Assembly: GCA_045399315.1 (NCBI GenBank)
Contig: DAYVGO010000005.1
Span: forward strand, 225,193 to 289,192
Source of the DNA: Arsenophonus sp045399315
GTDB lineage: Bacteria; Pseudomonadota; Gammaproteobacteria; Enterobacterales; Enterobacteriaceae
Direction of reading: 5' to 3'
Length of the DNA: 64,000 bases
Positions 51,597 to 62,700 of this stretch are shown here, in pieces (within the stretch, counting starts at the first letter, position 1; each line of letters starts with the position of its first letter). A program made the translations under genes and the position numbers. The notes under the pieces are model-generated. The model did no database searches. It was not told the origin of the DNA and saw only the letters and a list, made by a program, of their open reading frames with translations.

Positions 51597-52409
51597 TTAT
51601 CCTCCAAACAAGCGCTTTAAGAAGCCTTTTTTTTCTTCTTCAATGAAACAAATAGGGCGGTTTTTACCTAAGATGCGGTCAACACAGTCACTGTAAGCTT
51701 TACCTGCATCAGATTTAGGATCGAGAATAACGGGTTCTCCTTGGTTAGATGAACGTAGAACAGATTGATCTTCAGGGATCACACCAAGGAGTGGGATACA
51801 CAGAATTTCAAGTACGTCTTCCATACTCAGCATATCACCATGGGTGACACGACTAGGATTATAACGGGTAAGCAAAAGTTGCTCCTTGATGGGTTCTTCA
51901 CCACATTCTGCACGGCGTGATTTAGAAGCTATAATACCGAGAATGCGATCAGAATCACGTACAGAAGAGACTTCAGGGTTGGTGGTAATAATTGCTTCAT
52001 CGGCGAAATAAAGTGCCATCAATGCACCACTTTCAATGCCTGCGGGTGAATCACAGATAATGAATTCGAAATCTAATTTTTTCAGTCCATTTAGCACTTT
52101 TTCAACGCCTTCACGTGTTAATGCATCCTTATCACGCGTTTGTGAAGCAGGAAGTATATGAAGATTTTCAGTCCTTTTATCTTTAATAAGTGCTTGATTA
52201 AGAGTACTATCACCTTGGATCACATTCACGAAGTCATACACTACGCGGCGCTCGCATCCCATAATTAAATCGAGGTTACGTAGACCAATATCAAAATCGA
52301 TCACAACAGTTTTTTTCCCTCTTTGAGCCAGGCCAGTAGCAATGGCTGCGCTGGAAGTGGTTTTACCTACGCCACCTTTACCTGAGGTTACAACAATAAT
52401 GCGTGCCAT
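51597..52409 (-). CDS. minD: Septum site-determining ATPase MinD
   Basis: Deviant-Walker-A membrane ATPase of the Min system, 270 residues as in E. coli. The deviant Walker A is VTSGKGGVGKTTSSAA, Asp is in VVIDFDIGLRNLDL, Walker B is FIICDSPAGIESGA, and the C-terminal amphipathic membrane-targeting helix is KKGFLKRLFGG. The start MARIIVV at 52409 is chosen over an in-frame upstream extension. The gene is intact, in the operon minC-minD-minE. Confidence 0.97.
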   Translation of the reverse strand: MARIIVVTSGKGGVGKTTSSAAIATGLAQRGKKTVVIDFDIGLRNLDLIMGCERRVVYDFVNVIQGDSTLNQALIKDKRTENLHILPASQTRDKDALTREGVEKVLNGLKKLDFEFIICDSPAGIESGALMALYFADEAIITTNPEVSSVRDSDRILGIIASKSRRAECGEEPIKEQLLLTRYNPSRVTHGDMLSMEDVLEILCIPLLGVIPEDQSVLRSSNQGEPVILDPKSDAGKAYSDCVDRILGKNRPICFIEEEKKGFLKRLFGG

Positions 52410-52431
52410 GGAGTCATTCCTGTAATAAGGT

Positions 52432-53121
52432 CTAAATGATATTATCAATCGTCAATTCATTATTTACCAAACAAAGTCTAGCTGCTTTCCCGATAAAATC
52501 TGCTGGAATTTGTTCACTTAGCCAAAATTGGCCGGCAATGGAAACTAATTCTGCCTGTAAGTGGGTACAGTAAATTTGACAATTGTTATCGCCAGATGCG
52601 CCAGCAAGTACTCTACCACGCATCATTCCATAAATATGTATATTGCCATCAGCGATTAATTCAGCACCTGCACTAACATTGGCATTAACAATTAAATCAC
52701 AATTAGCGGCGTATATACGCTGTCCAGAACGAACATGGGTGGTAATAATACGGGTTTTGCCATGTTCAGTGATAGCTATATTATTCGCTGCTTTTTTATT
52801 TTGCGTTTTTTGATTTTGACCTTCACTAAGCAAGGGTAGACCAGCCTTAGTGATAGATTGGCGCAATTTGGTATTGGTACATCCACTAACACCGACTATC
52901 TTTAAACCTGTCTCACTAATAATTCTGTAGCAGGATAAAATAGTACTGGCTTCAGATATATCAGTAGCATTGAAGACGACAGGAGCATTTCTCAAAAACT
53001 CAGGCGCTTGGTCAATTTTTTCCTGAATTGCTTTTTTAATAGCTTCAGGATCTTCATCATGAATATGAAGAACAGTCAGAGTGAAGCTACTGCCTTTTAG
53101 TTCGATTGGTGATTGTGCCAT
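52432..53121 (-). CDS. minC: FtsZ-assembly inhibitor MinC
   Basis: Inhibits Z-ring formation at the poles when recruited by MinD. 229 residues (E. coli 231). The N-terminal FtsZ-interacting domain starts MAQSPIELKGSSFTLTVLH, and the C-terminal beta-helix includes VRSGQRIYAANCDLIVNANV and AGAELIADGNIHIYGMMRGR. ATG 53121 gives the family start; 22 further in-frame codons upstream are not conserved. The gene is intact and first in minCDE. Confidence 0.95.
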   Translation of the reverse strand: MAQSPIELKGSSFTLTVLHIHDEDPEAIKKAIQEKIDQAPEFLRNAPVVFNATDISEASTILSCYRIISETGLKIVGVSGCTNTKLRQSITKAGLPLLSEGQNQKTQNKKAANNIAITEHGKTRIITTHVRSGQRIYAANCDLIVNANVSAGAELIADGNIHIYGMMRGRVLAGASGDNNCQIYCTHLQAELVSIAGQFWLSEQIPADFIGKAARLCLVNNELTIDNII

Positions 53122-53255
53122 CTGTATTCGACTCAGCATATTTAACTGACCCATAGTGGAATCTTGGGTGATGATATTAGGAAACACAATATTATGTTAT
53201 AGTTACTTAGTTAGTCAGGCAAGTCAAAAGTGTTAATAAAAAAGAGCTAAATTGA

Positions 53256-53560
53256 ATGTTTTGTATAGCTTATTAGTGCAAAAAAAAGAATAAACTTATC
53301 TTTATGTAGAAAAAAGACGATTTTTCACGAGTTCCTAAGCCATTATCACAGCAATTTGGCACACCTCGATTGATCATGACGCTTTGTCTGTCCGAGCGAA
53401 AAAAATTAGTTAATGCTTATATTGACAGGGTTAAAAGGGAACTCGTGGAGATTGGTTATTATCTCCAGTTTCCGCTTCTGGTTGAAAATATAATGGAAGA
53501 CTATCGTCAAATGATAGATAAATTGGAAAATCAACTATTGGCAGAGCAAAAAAAAGATAA
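53256..53560 (+). pseudogene. ycgL: Decayed YcgL-domain protein
   Basis: Small conserved protein of unknown role, encoded opposite minC in many enterobacteria. It starts MFCIAY at 53256, with YVEK near 53305, then after frameshifts in A-runs (53279-53320) DFSRVPKPLSQQFGTPRLIM, RKKLVNAYIDRVKRELVEIG and YYLQFPLLVEN. This aligns with E. coli YcgL (DFSRVPEELM, GRKKLVNADIEKV). Only the A-tract frameshifts break it. The open frame runs on to 53624, into the next gene. Confidence 0.82.
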
Positions 53561-53577
53561 TACCGAATTAAAAGTTT

Positions 53578-54662
53578 TTGAGGATTATATGTACGAGACT
53601 CAAACTTGTTTATGCAGTAATTAGTAGTTTCTTACTGATAGGTGATTCGATGTTAGCGATGCTGTCTAAAGAGATTTTCTTAATAGCAGTACCGCAAGCA
53701 ATAGCGACGCAATTCAGTAAAATTTCTTTAAGTAAGGCATTTCCACTTAAACAACGTTGTATGGCGCAATTTCCAGCATACGTGGAACTTTTAAAACGGA
53801 TGACAAGACAACAAGAAATAAGTGAAACAACGATCACACGTGCATTTGCTAATATTTATTTTGTTCAGCGAATTGTAGCGGCGGATCGGTGGCAACCAGA
53901 AAGGCGGGCTAATATCAATTTAGAGAGTTACTTATAAAAAGTTTTATCAGCATCTCGTATTAGCATGGCAATACTTCAATATCATAATAACAAGCATTAA
54001 CTTGATGTAGCCAGTGAACAGTATGGAATTCTGGTGCAATATATTGTTGTGCTTTGGGGCTTAGAGAGTAAGTTTGGTGAAATTCAAGTGCAAGAAGATG
54101 TTATTTTTGCCTTAATGACTTTGTCTTTCGATGGCCGCCGGGAATTTTTCTTAGTAAACAACTGATGGCAGTCTTTAAAATTATGGATAAATGTTATGTG
54201 CCTAAACAACATCGCTTAAAAGGTTCTTGAGCCGGCGCAATGGGACAACCTCAGTTTATTATCTACAATATGGTAAAGATGGCAGTGGTAATGGTCAGAT
54301 TGATATTTGGCATAACAAAGCAGATGTTTTGCTTATGTTGCTAATTATCTTAAGCAGGAAGGTTGGCAAAGTTATTTACCTTGAGGGCGCAGGTCAAGTT
54401 ACCAACAGGTTTTGATGTCAGTCTGGAAGGTATAAAGAAAAAAGGAAAATCAGTTGAGCAATGGAAAAAGCTCGGAGTACAAGTGCCAGTAATGGTCAAT
54501 TTGGCACCAAATACCCAGACTTGGTTAATTATGCCAAAAGATCCAAAGAACCGGAGCTATCTGGTTACTAATAATTTTCGCACTATTATGCATTGGAATC
54601 GTTCTTATTATTTTTCCTTGTCGGTCTGTTTAATGGCTGACGACATTGCTCAACAAATATAA
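53578..54662 (+). pseudogene. Decayed MltB-family lytic murein transglycosylase
   Basis: GH103/MltB-type lytic transglycosylase that cleaves peptidoglycan glycan strands. The first 119 codons are open, with a signal-like start (TTG 53578; LKLVYAVISSFLLIGDSMLA) and ISETTITRAFANIYFVQRIV. After a stop near 53937 the catalytic region is readable in pieces: VLWGLESKFGE (about 54050, catalytic Glu), LSFDGRREFFL, WAGAMGQPQFI-like (54228-54260), DGSGNGQIDIWHNKADV, VANYLKQEGWQSYL and LMADDIAQQI at the end. At least six lesions. It lies between ycgL and ycgM, an arrangement known in related enterobacteria. Confidence 0.85.
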
Positions 54663-54701
54663 TAAACTGAGTATACCTAGTAATAAATAGGAGTAGGTCT
54701 A

Positions 54702-55360
54702 TGTATCAACATCATGATTGACAGGGAGCTTTACTTGATGTATCGGCTAATAAAATGATCTGTGTCGGCAGTAATTATGCCCAACACGTTAAAAAGATGA
54801 GCGGAATGCGGCATAAAGAACCGGTAATTTTCATTAAACCGGAAACGGCCCTTTTGTGATATTAATCAACCCATTTTACTACCCAAAGAGCTGGGAACTG
54901 TACATCATGAAATTGAATTAGCCATTTTGATTGGCGCTACCCTGAAACAGGAAAATGACGAAGAAAGAATTAAAACAGCGATTAAAGGGTTTGCTATGGC
55001 ACTTGATTTAACATTAGTGATTTATAGCAAATGTTAAAAGAATCTGGTCAACCATGGGAAAAATCCAAAGCCTTTGATGGTGCATGCCCAATATCCGGAT
55101 TTATTCCTGTTTATGAGTTTGGTGACCCACAAAATGCCCGATTAAGTTTATTGGTGAATAACGAAATGAAACAGCAAGGGAATACCGCAGATATGCTGAC
55201 TGCTATATTACCTTTAATCAGTTATATATCACGTTTTTTTACTTTACGGCCGGGTGATGTTATTTTAACCAGTACTCCGCATGGTGTTGGCCCATTAAAA
55301 GTCAATGATGAACTTACCCTACATTTAAACGATCGTGTATTAAAAACACGTGTTATCTAA
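54702..55360 (+). pseudogene. ycgM: Decayed YcgM, fumarylacetoacetate-hydrolase family
   Basis: FAH-fold enzyme of the FAHD1/YcgM type. It starts MYQHHD-stop-QGALLDVSANK; E. coli has MYQHHNWQGALLD, so the TGA at 54720 replaces Trp. CVGSNYAQHVKKM, EPVIFIKPETA, ELGTVHHEIELAILIGATLK (after a frameshift near 54850) and an open C-terminal half from 55031 (GQPWEKSKAFDGACPISGFI, FFTLRPGDVILTSTPHGVGP) follow. Metal-binding His and Glu residues are readable, but stops near 54719 and 55024 and shifts break it. Confidence 0.88.
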
Positions 55361-55382
55361 CTTACAAGGATTTTTATTTTAT

Positions 55383-55814
55383 ATGTCTTAGTCTTTTTGG
55401 CAGCTCAAAACGTTAGAACAGATGACCGATGAAGAGTGGGAATCATTATGTGATGATTGTGGGCAATGTTGTATGTATAAGTTACTGGATACAGATACTG
55501 ATACCATTTATTTCACTAACATTGCATGTAATCAATTAGATCTTAAAACTTGTCAGTGTAAACACTATGCAGAAAGATTTCGTTATGAACCGGACTGTAT
55601 CAAACTAACACGGGATAATTTGGCCACCTTTCATTAGTTGCCGATCACTTGTGCTTATCGTTTAATTGCTGAAAGAAAACCATTGCTAGTTTGGCATCCA
55701 CTAAAAACCGGCTTCAAGTTAGCCATGCACCAGACAAAAATATCCGTTCGCCATATTGCAGTTAGAGAAATTGAAGTGATGGATTGGGAAGATTATATCA
55801 TTAGCACTATTTAA
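55383..55814 (+). pseudogene. ycgN: Decayed YcgN (UPF0260 family, cysteine-rich)
   Basis: Zinc/iron-sulfur-cluster-type Cys protein of unknown role. It starts MS-stop-SFWQLKTLEQMTDEEW, then ESLCDDCGQCCMYKLLDTD, NQLDLKTCQCKHYAERF, EPDCIKLTRDNLATFH-stop-LPITCAYRLIAE and KISVRHIAVREIEVMDWED. The TAG near 55635 replaces the Trp of E. coli FEWLPMTCAYR; another TAG sits at codon 3. No frameshift is needed, so the gene is dead by nonsense changes alone. It is 23 bp after ycgM, its usual neighbour. Confidence 0.9.
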
Positions 55815-55863
55815 TTTTAGACAATAAATGAAAGAGCATTATTTAGAACAATATATAAAATTT

Positions 55864-55891
55864 GTAATGAGTGCTTGATAGCACTCATTAC
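55864..55891. terminator. Bidirectional terminator between ycgN and ldhA
   Basis: 12-bp perfect stem (55864-55875 with 55880-55891) with a 4-nt loop, at the convergent junction of ycgN and ldhA. On the minus strand it is followed by AAATTTTATAT, so it probably ends the ldhA transcript. Confidence 0.75.
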
Positions 55892-55933
55892 GATAATCGA
55901 CAGAAACTATACAAGTCGCATATAACTTAAAAA

Positions 55934-56926
55934 TTAAGCTTCAATTTTGTTAGGACATGGTTGACCTTGTGCGATCTGTTTAATATTTTGTAATGTCGTT
56001 TCACTAATGTTATTGAGTGCTTCTTCTGTCAGAAAAGCCTGGTGTCCAGTGAATAAAACGTTATGGCAGGCAGATAAACGGCGAAAGACATCATCTTGGA
56101 TCACATCGTTAGATTTATCTTCGAAAAATAGTTCTCGTTCATTTTCGTACACATCCATACCTAAGGCACCCACTTTTTGTTGTTTTAGCGCTTCGATGGC
56201 AGCATTAGAATCAATTAAGCCCCCTCGACTAGTATTGATCACCATAACCCCATTTTTCATTTTATTGAATGATTGTTGGTTAAGTAAGTAATGATTTTCT
56301 GCAGTTAATGGACAATGTAGACTAATAATATCTGAATGTTTTAATAAAGTATCTAAATCAACATAGTTAACGCCTAGTTCTAATGCGGTTTCACAGGGAT
56401 AGGGATCATAGGCTAGTAGCTTCATGCCAAAACCTTTAAGAATGCGTAATGTGACTAAACCAATTTTACCGGTGCCAATAATTCCGGCGGTACGATTATG
56501 CATATTAAAACCGGTTAAACCTTCCAGGGAAAAATTGGCATCCCGAGTACGTTGGTAAGCACGGTGAATACGTCTATTCAAACAAAGCATTAAGCCCACA
56601 GCGTATTCAGCTACAGCTTCGGGAGAATAAGCCGGTACCCGAACAACTTGAATACCAAGTTCTTTAGCGGCGGGTAAATCAACATTATTAAATCCGGCAC
56701 AACGTAAAGCTAAAATTTTAACTTCTAACTTGGCAAGTTCTTTAAGTACTGTGTGGCTAGCATCATCATTTACAAATATACAAACAGCATCGGTGCCGCT
56801 AGCATTTTTAGCGGTTTGTGGTGTCAACGGAAAATCAAAGTATTCAATATCAAAATTACCCTGTTTGTTAATTTGTTCGAAATGAATGCGGTCGTATTGT
56901 TTTGTACTATAAGAAGCGATTTTCAT
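55934..56926 (-). CDS. ldhA: D-lactate dehydrogenase (fermentative)
   Basis: NADH-dependent reduction of pyruvate to D-lactate. 330 residues (E. coli 329), D-isomer-specific 2-hydroxyacid dehydrogenase family. The start is MKIASYSTKQYDRIHFEQ; the Rossmann motif is GIIGTGKIGLVTLRIL; the catalytic Arg is in VMVINTSRGGLIDS, the Glu in MDVYENERELFFED and the His in VLFTGHQAFLTEEAL. ATG 56926 is the family start; the open frame continues 47 codons upstream without similarity. The gene is intact. Confidence 0.96.
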   Translation of the reverse strand: MKIASYSTKQYDRIHFEQINKQGNFDIEYFDFPLTPQTAKNASGTDAVCIFVNDDASHTVLKELAKLEVKILALRCAGFNNVDLPAAKELGIQVVRVPAYSPEAVAEYAVGLMLCLNRRIHRAYQRTRDANFSLEGLTGFNMHNRTAGIIGTGKIGLVTLRILKGFGMKLLAYDPYPCETALELGVNYVDLDTLLKHSDIISLHCPLTAENHYLLNQQSFNKMKNGVMVINTSRGGLIDSNAAIEALKQQKVGALGMDVYENERELFFEDKSNDVIQDDVFRRLSACHNVLFTGHQAFLTEEALNNISETTLQNIKQIAQGQPCPNKIEA

Positions 56927-57144
56927 CAGTGGCTCCAATATAAAATGATTATTACTCTTGTATCTATAGTGATAATTGTAGCTGGGATTAATAGAATGAC
57001 ACAAATAGTAGATTATATGAATTGATTGATAAAATTTGTTTATAATATCAATAGCATACATGAGCATAGACCTATAAGATGGATGAATATTAAAAATCCC
57101 TTATTATCTGTTACTAAGATTAGTTAAAACAAAGGAATAGTAGA

Positions 57145-59168
57145 GTGGCTAAGCTAATAAAATATATTATTTTGCTATTCATCATTTTGTTTTCTATTGC
57201 AATTGCCAGTTGGTTTTCACTACCTTATTGGTTACCTAAAGCTAGCCAACTATGGTTACCGAAAGGAGCATCACTCTAATTAACTTTACCAAAAATCACT
57301 AGCAAAGGTATTGTTGTTAGCAATATGAAAATCGCACTTGGCACATGTGAATAGGTCAAAGTGAATAAGCTAACTATTTCTCGTTTTGTCAAATAGTCAA
57401 CAAAATGGATAACTTATGCTCAGTCGCTCGTCAGTGACAATAATTGTTTATCTCAGTTGAAAGAGCCTCAGGCAGAACAATCAGCCATCGACATATGGCA
57501 GATTTTAGCAATAATCCCATCGTTAGAGGTAACTATTAACCAGCTTATTTTACATCCCTGGTCATTATTTGCTGGGAAACTCCATCAGGGTCATATTCTG
57601 CATATTAATTATCAAAGTGAAAATATACAATTTGTCGCCCGTACCACTGCGGTAGATTATTTCAATATCAAACATCTTTTTATTTGGTTAAATGAAGATC
57701 GCTTAATTTAACCGGCAATATCACGCTACCGTTGAACAGCACACTCATACCACACGATGGAAAAATTACCGTGGTTTTAGTCACCAATCGCTATGCTAAT
57801 CCGCTGGTTGCACAATTAACTTAGTCAAATCGTTCAGGTACCTTACAATTAAAACAACCGCAATCTCAAGTTCCATTAGTCAATTTAACCTGGCAGAGAT
57901 GATCAATATTTGACTGTTAAGCAAGGTGAATGGAGTTGACAAAGTAGTGAGCAAGTGTTGTCTGGTTAAATGGACTTTCGATTGACCAATTGGCATAATA
58001 GCTTAGCAGAGATACGTATTAGTGGGCAAGCCAATATGCTAATAGTAGGTGAAAAAGGTAAAGCTAATTTAGTACTATTGGTTGAATAGCCATATTCCAT
58101 TTCAATTAATGGGACAAGTTAAGATTGATGATTTGATTATTGATACGTGATTACCAACCTTGATTTCTGGGCTATTGCTGTCACCATGTATTACTTTCCT
58201 TCCATCATCCTTGTAAGAGTGTATGGCAAGATAAATAAAACTTTAATGCTTAAGAACTACGTTTACCTTTAGCAGGTACTTATTTGACGTCGTAAGCGGT
58301 CACTGGATGTTTGCAGGCAATAGTTGCCACCACAGATAGTTACTGGGGTAAAGTAAAGTTACGATTTGATGGTCAAGCCAATAACTGTAAACCTGACTAA
58401 GGTTATTGGTGATGGTGTTATTGGGGAAATACCCAGTTGCACCCCTCAGGTCTAATTGGGATCTCAGTGGCGATGGTTACTGGATAAACTCTTTATTGGT
58501 ATTAAACCGATTAAATACTGGATTTGATAAAATTCAGTATAGCATGATGAAAATGTTTCATCCTATTTAACACTATTAAAACCCTTAACATGGCAACGTG
58601 ATGTCAACCAGGCTAACTTGGCCAGTGAATTCATGTTACGCACCAATCGAATACAGTTTAGTAAAGAAAGCTTTTTATCTGCTACCACAATCATGGGTAA
58701 ATTAGTTGGTCAAAACCCAGCCGATTTTCACTTAACTGGTGCTCTTTCAGAACAACAAATCGGCCCGATCCCGCGTTTTTTATCCGTTGTGATGGTAAAC
58801 GATTACGAGGAAATGCGCTTTGGCAAAATCAGGTTGCGATGTCAGGTAAAATTAGTGGTCAATTACCTTTCTTTCTGAATAATCCTGATTGGATAGTGAA
58901 GGATGAGTGGTTAGAAAACTCTGGCAATATTACATTACGATTAGGAAAAGAGTTAGTGGATTCTATTGGTGAAAATAATTTATCTGCTATAGTTGCTATG
59001 GCATGGTTACGTTATTTAGAAATAAATCGTAGTCGAACCAAAATTAGTCTCAGTAATCTGAGTGATATAACGATCAACGCTCAAATTCATGGATTTAATC
59101 CTTTAGAGAGCAAAAATTGGCAAGTGCTCTTAAATTATTGCCAGCAAGAAAATATTTTTCAATTGTAG
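57145..59168 (+). pseudogene. ydbH: Decayed AsmA/TamB-like protein YdbH
   Basis: YdbH is one of the long periplasm-spanning TamB-like proteins that move phospholipid to the outer membrane, anchored by an N-terminal helix and working with YnbE. The remnant starts with a GTG and an N-terminal membrane helix (KLIKYIILLFIILFSIAIAS), then scattered fragments with many stops and shifts, and two longer open pieces: 57457-57711 and 58839-59168 near the C-terminus (SGNITLRLGKELVDSIGEN). The length is shorter than the E. coli gene (879 codons). It is identified mainly by the ynbE-ydbL genes that follow and the overall resemblance. Confidence 0.8.
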
Positions 59169-59263
59169 CGCAGCTTATAGTTTGCTAATAATTTAGGTGA
59201 TGGTTAGAAAAAAATATTTCAATAAAAAAGTGAAAACCAGTAATAAAAAAACAAATTTGGTAT

Positions 59264-59419
59264 ATGCTGATATTATTAGCGGTATTTTTATTAACCAGCT
59301 GTGTTCGGTTTAAGCCGATAAATATTAATATAAATGTCAAAATTGAACATGAAATTAAAATTAAAGTTGATCGCCAGGTAGAAGGGTTACTAAAAAATAA
59401 TAGCGATCTTTTTGGATAA
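59264..59419 (+). CDS. ynbE: YnbE family lipoprotein (51 aa)
   Basis: Small outer-membrane lipoprotein that pairs with YdbH. The signal peptide is very short (MLILLAVFLLTSC, lipobox LTSC). The mature part has INININVKIEHEIKIKVD, which matches E. coli YnbE (ITINMNVKIEHEIIIKAD), and it ends NNSDLFG. It is intact but orphaned: ydbH just upstream is wrecked. ATG 59264 lacks a good Shine-Dalgarno, so expression may have depended on coupling to the upstream gene. Confidence 0.82.
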   Translation: MLILLAVFLLTSCVRFKPINININVKIEHEIKIKVDRQVEGLLKNNSDLFG

Positions 59420-59427
59420 TAAATTAG

Positions 59428-59763
59428 ATGATGAAAAAATATATTTTACCTGTTTTATTAATATTAATCAGCCTAGTTGTTAGTTTTTCTGCGTTAAATT
59501 TGCCAGTTACTGAAGTTAAACAGCCTGGGCTGGTTGGTGAGACACTAAGCGGTTATTTGGCGGCAGTAGTAAAAAATAATGCTGAAGTGGATTCATTAGT
59601 CAACAGTATTAATCATGCTCGAGAACAAAAATATGCCGAGATTGCGCAAAATAATCAACTTAAGACTGAGCAAGTGGCAAAAATTGCTGGCCAAAAATTA
59701 ATTGATGGTGCAAAAAAAGGTGAATATGTGTTAGGTATAAATGGCCGTTGGATACAAAAATAA
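59428..59763 (+). CDS. ydbL: YdbL family periplasmic protein
   Basis: DUF1318 protein proposed to act as a chaperone for the YdbH-YnbE assembly. 111 residues with a signal-like N-terminus (KKYILPVLLILISLVVSFSA). The conserved part includes PGLVGETLSGYLAAVVKNN, LKTEQVAKIAGQKLIDGA and GEYVLGINGRWIQK, matching E. coli YdbL. It is intact, 8 bp after ynbE, and the last functional member of the ydbH-ynbE-ydbL operon together with ynbE. Confidence 0.9.
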   Translation: MMKKYILPVLLILISLVVSFSALNLPVTEVKQPGLVGETLSGYLAAVVKNNAEVDSLVNSINHAREQKYAEIAQNNQLKTEQVAKIAGQKLIDGAKKGEYVLGINGRWIQK

Positions 59764-59789
59764 GTTACTATATCACCAAGTTATTTTGA

Positions 59790-62700
59790 CAAAAAAAGAG
59801 TATGCATCTGTAGTGTCTTGTTTTGATGGTCAACTCAGTAAAAAAGCCCATTTAGTAAGGTCTTGTTAACAGTGAAATTCGATTTGACAGCATTATATGC
59901 TGATATTAACCAACTATTATTACGTGATCAATTATTATTAAAAAAGTGCTTAGCAGGGATAAAGAAAATAAAAAATAAAAAATGAAAAATCCCGCCAATC
60001 GGTTATTGAATTAGTTAAAACCGCTATAGTCGCTGGACAGAAAAAATCGCCAGTCGGCAAAATAATTGTCCGACAATAACTTATCCAGAAAATCTGCCGG
60101 TCATTGAAAAAAACAGGCAATTTATCAAGCTATACGTGATCATCAGGTCGTCATTATTGCTGGTGAAACGGGTTCGGGTAAAACAACTCAGATACCTAAA
60201 ATTTGTCTAGAATTTGGCCGAGGTATAAAAGGTTTAATTGGTCACACTCAGCCTCGTCAGTTGGCTGCTCGTTCAGTGGCTAACAGGATCGCTGAAGAAC
60301 TTAATATCCCATTAGGCAGTGCGTTGGTTATAAAGTTCGTTTCAATGAACAGATTGGTGACAATAATTTCATTAAATTAATGACAGATGGGATTTTATTA
60401 GCAGAATTACATAATGATAAGTTATTACTGCAACTATGACACGATAATTATCAATGAAGCAAATGAACGTAGTTTAAATATTGATTTTATTATGGGCTAT
60501 TTGTGCCAATTATTACCTAAACGTCCTGATTTAAAAGTTATTATCACATCATCGACCATTGATCCTGAGCGTTTTTCTTGCCATTTTGCTCATGTACCGA
60601 TTGTTAAAGTGTCGGGACGAACTTACCTGGTAGAAGTTAGATATCGGCCAATTATTGGCGACAGCAACGATAGTAATCGCGATCAACTTGACGGTATTAT
60701 TGATGTGGTTAATGAATTAAGTCAAGAAAGTAGCGGTGATATTTTGATTTTTATGAGTGGTGAACGCGATATCAGTGATATTGCTGAAGCACTTAATAAA
60801 CTAAATTTAAGGCACACAGAAATATTGCCGCTTTTTGCGTGCTTATCTAATAGTGAACAAAACTGTATTTTTCAATCTCATTTTGACAGAAGGATCGTAC
60901 TAGCGACCAATGTAGCAGAAACATCATTGACTGTTCCTGGTATTAAATATGTTATTGATACTGGATATGTGCGTGTTAGCCGTTGCAGTTATCGCACAAA
61001 AGTTCAGTGCTTACCGATTGAACCGATTTCTCAAGCTTCGGCTGAACAACGAAAAGGACGATGTGGACGTGTCGCCGCCGGTATCTGTATTCGTTTATAC
61101 TCGGAAGAAGATTTTTTAGCCCGACCAAAGTATACCGATCCTGAAATTTTGCGTACCAATCTTGCTTTGGTTATTTTGCAGATGATGGCTGTGGGATAAA
61201 GCATCGTCGTTTTATCGATAAACGTTCGGATTTTTGCGCTTAAGAGAGTGACAGGACATATATAACCAGCTGCGACAAGTGATTAAAGAATTGTGTATTG
61301 CTATCAATAGTGATCCTGCTGATTACCAGGCTATACACATTTCTCTACTGTCAGGTCTGCTTTCTCATATTGGCCAAAAAGCAGCTGAAAAAGCTGACTT
61401 CATGGGCGTCAGAAATGCTCGATTTATGATTTTTCCTGCTTCGGGGTTATTTAAAAAACCGCCTAAATGGATCATGGTGGTGGAATTAGTTGAAACCAAT
61501 AAGCTTTGGGGACGTATTACAGCAGCGATCGAACCTGACTGGATAGAACCATTGGCCGGACATTTAGTAAAATATCATTATGGTGAGCCGCTTTGGTCAA
61601 AAAAACAAGATGCTGTTATGGCGTCAGAAAGTGTCACATTGTTTGGTTTACCTATTGTGACTGCTCGCCAAGTTAATTACAGTAAGATCGATCCTTCATT
61701 ATGTCGTGAGCTTTTTATTCGCCATGCACTGGTTAAAGGTGATTGGCGAACCAGCCACACGTTTTACCGACAAAACTTAACCTTATTAGCTGAAGTAAAG
61801 GAGTTAGAGCATAAATCTCGTCGCCGGAATATTGTGGTTGACGATGACACCCTTTTTCGTTTTTATGAACAACGAATTGATCGCCAAGTTATCTCTTCTC
61901 GTCACTTTGATCGCTGGTGGCATGAGGTCAGTAAAACACAACCTGATCGCCTGAAATTTAGCAAAAATATGTTAATACGGCAAACGGCTAATAAGGTTAC
62001 TTTAGCTGAATATCCTAATTATTGGCAGCAAAATGCTTGAAATTGCATTTAACTTATCAGTTTGAGCCTGGCACCGTGGGTGACGGTTCATATTCCATTA
62101 TCAGTACTCAATCAAGTTAAAGATGAAGGTTTTGACTGGCAAATTCCGGCAGCACGCGAAGAGTTAGTTGTTACACTAATTAAATTATTACCAAAATCGT
62201 TATGGCGTAATTTTGTGCCGGTGCCAAATTATGCCAAAGCATTTTTAGAACGTATGCCTGTTCCGCAAGGTAAGTGGTTAGATTGTCTGACACGTGAGCT
62301 GCGGCGTATGACAGGACTTACCATTCAGTCTGAGGCCTGGCAATGGGAGCAATTACCTGATCATTTGAAAATAACCTTTCGTATTGTTGATGAAAACAAT
62401 CATAGTATTACTGAAGGCCGTGATCTATCTGCGCTAAAAATACAACTAAAGCAGCAAGTTCAACGAACATTAGCTGCAGTTGTTAATGATAGTATTGAAC
62501 AAAGTGGGTTAGATAGATGGAATTTTGCTATTCTACCTCAGCTTTATGAACAAAAGCGCGGTAGTTATTTGGTTAAAGCTTATCTAGCGCTGGTGGATGA
62601 AAAAAACAGTGGTGCTATTCGCGTATTTGAAACCCAGCTAGAGCAGCAACAGGCGATGAATAAAGGATTAAGGCGACTTTTGTTGCTTAATATTCCTTCA

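Noticed and set aside
9645..55814. Alternative genetic code (TGA or TAG read as tryptophan)
   Set aside because: TGA is used as the real stop of intact genes such as ribE, cutC and nudB, TGG is used for Trp in all intact genes, and the same pseudogenes also carry TAA stops and frameshifts. Mutation bias explains the pattern better.
56007..57025. Plus-strand frames over ldhA and the upstream extension of the ldhA frame
   Set aside because: They are antisense shadows. The 47-codon N-terminal extension of LdhA has no family counterpart and lies before the conserved start MKIASYSTKQ.
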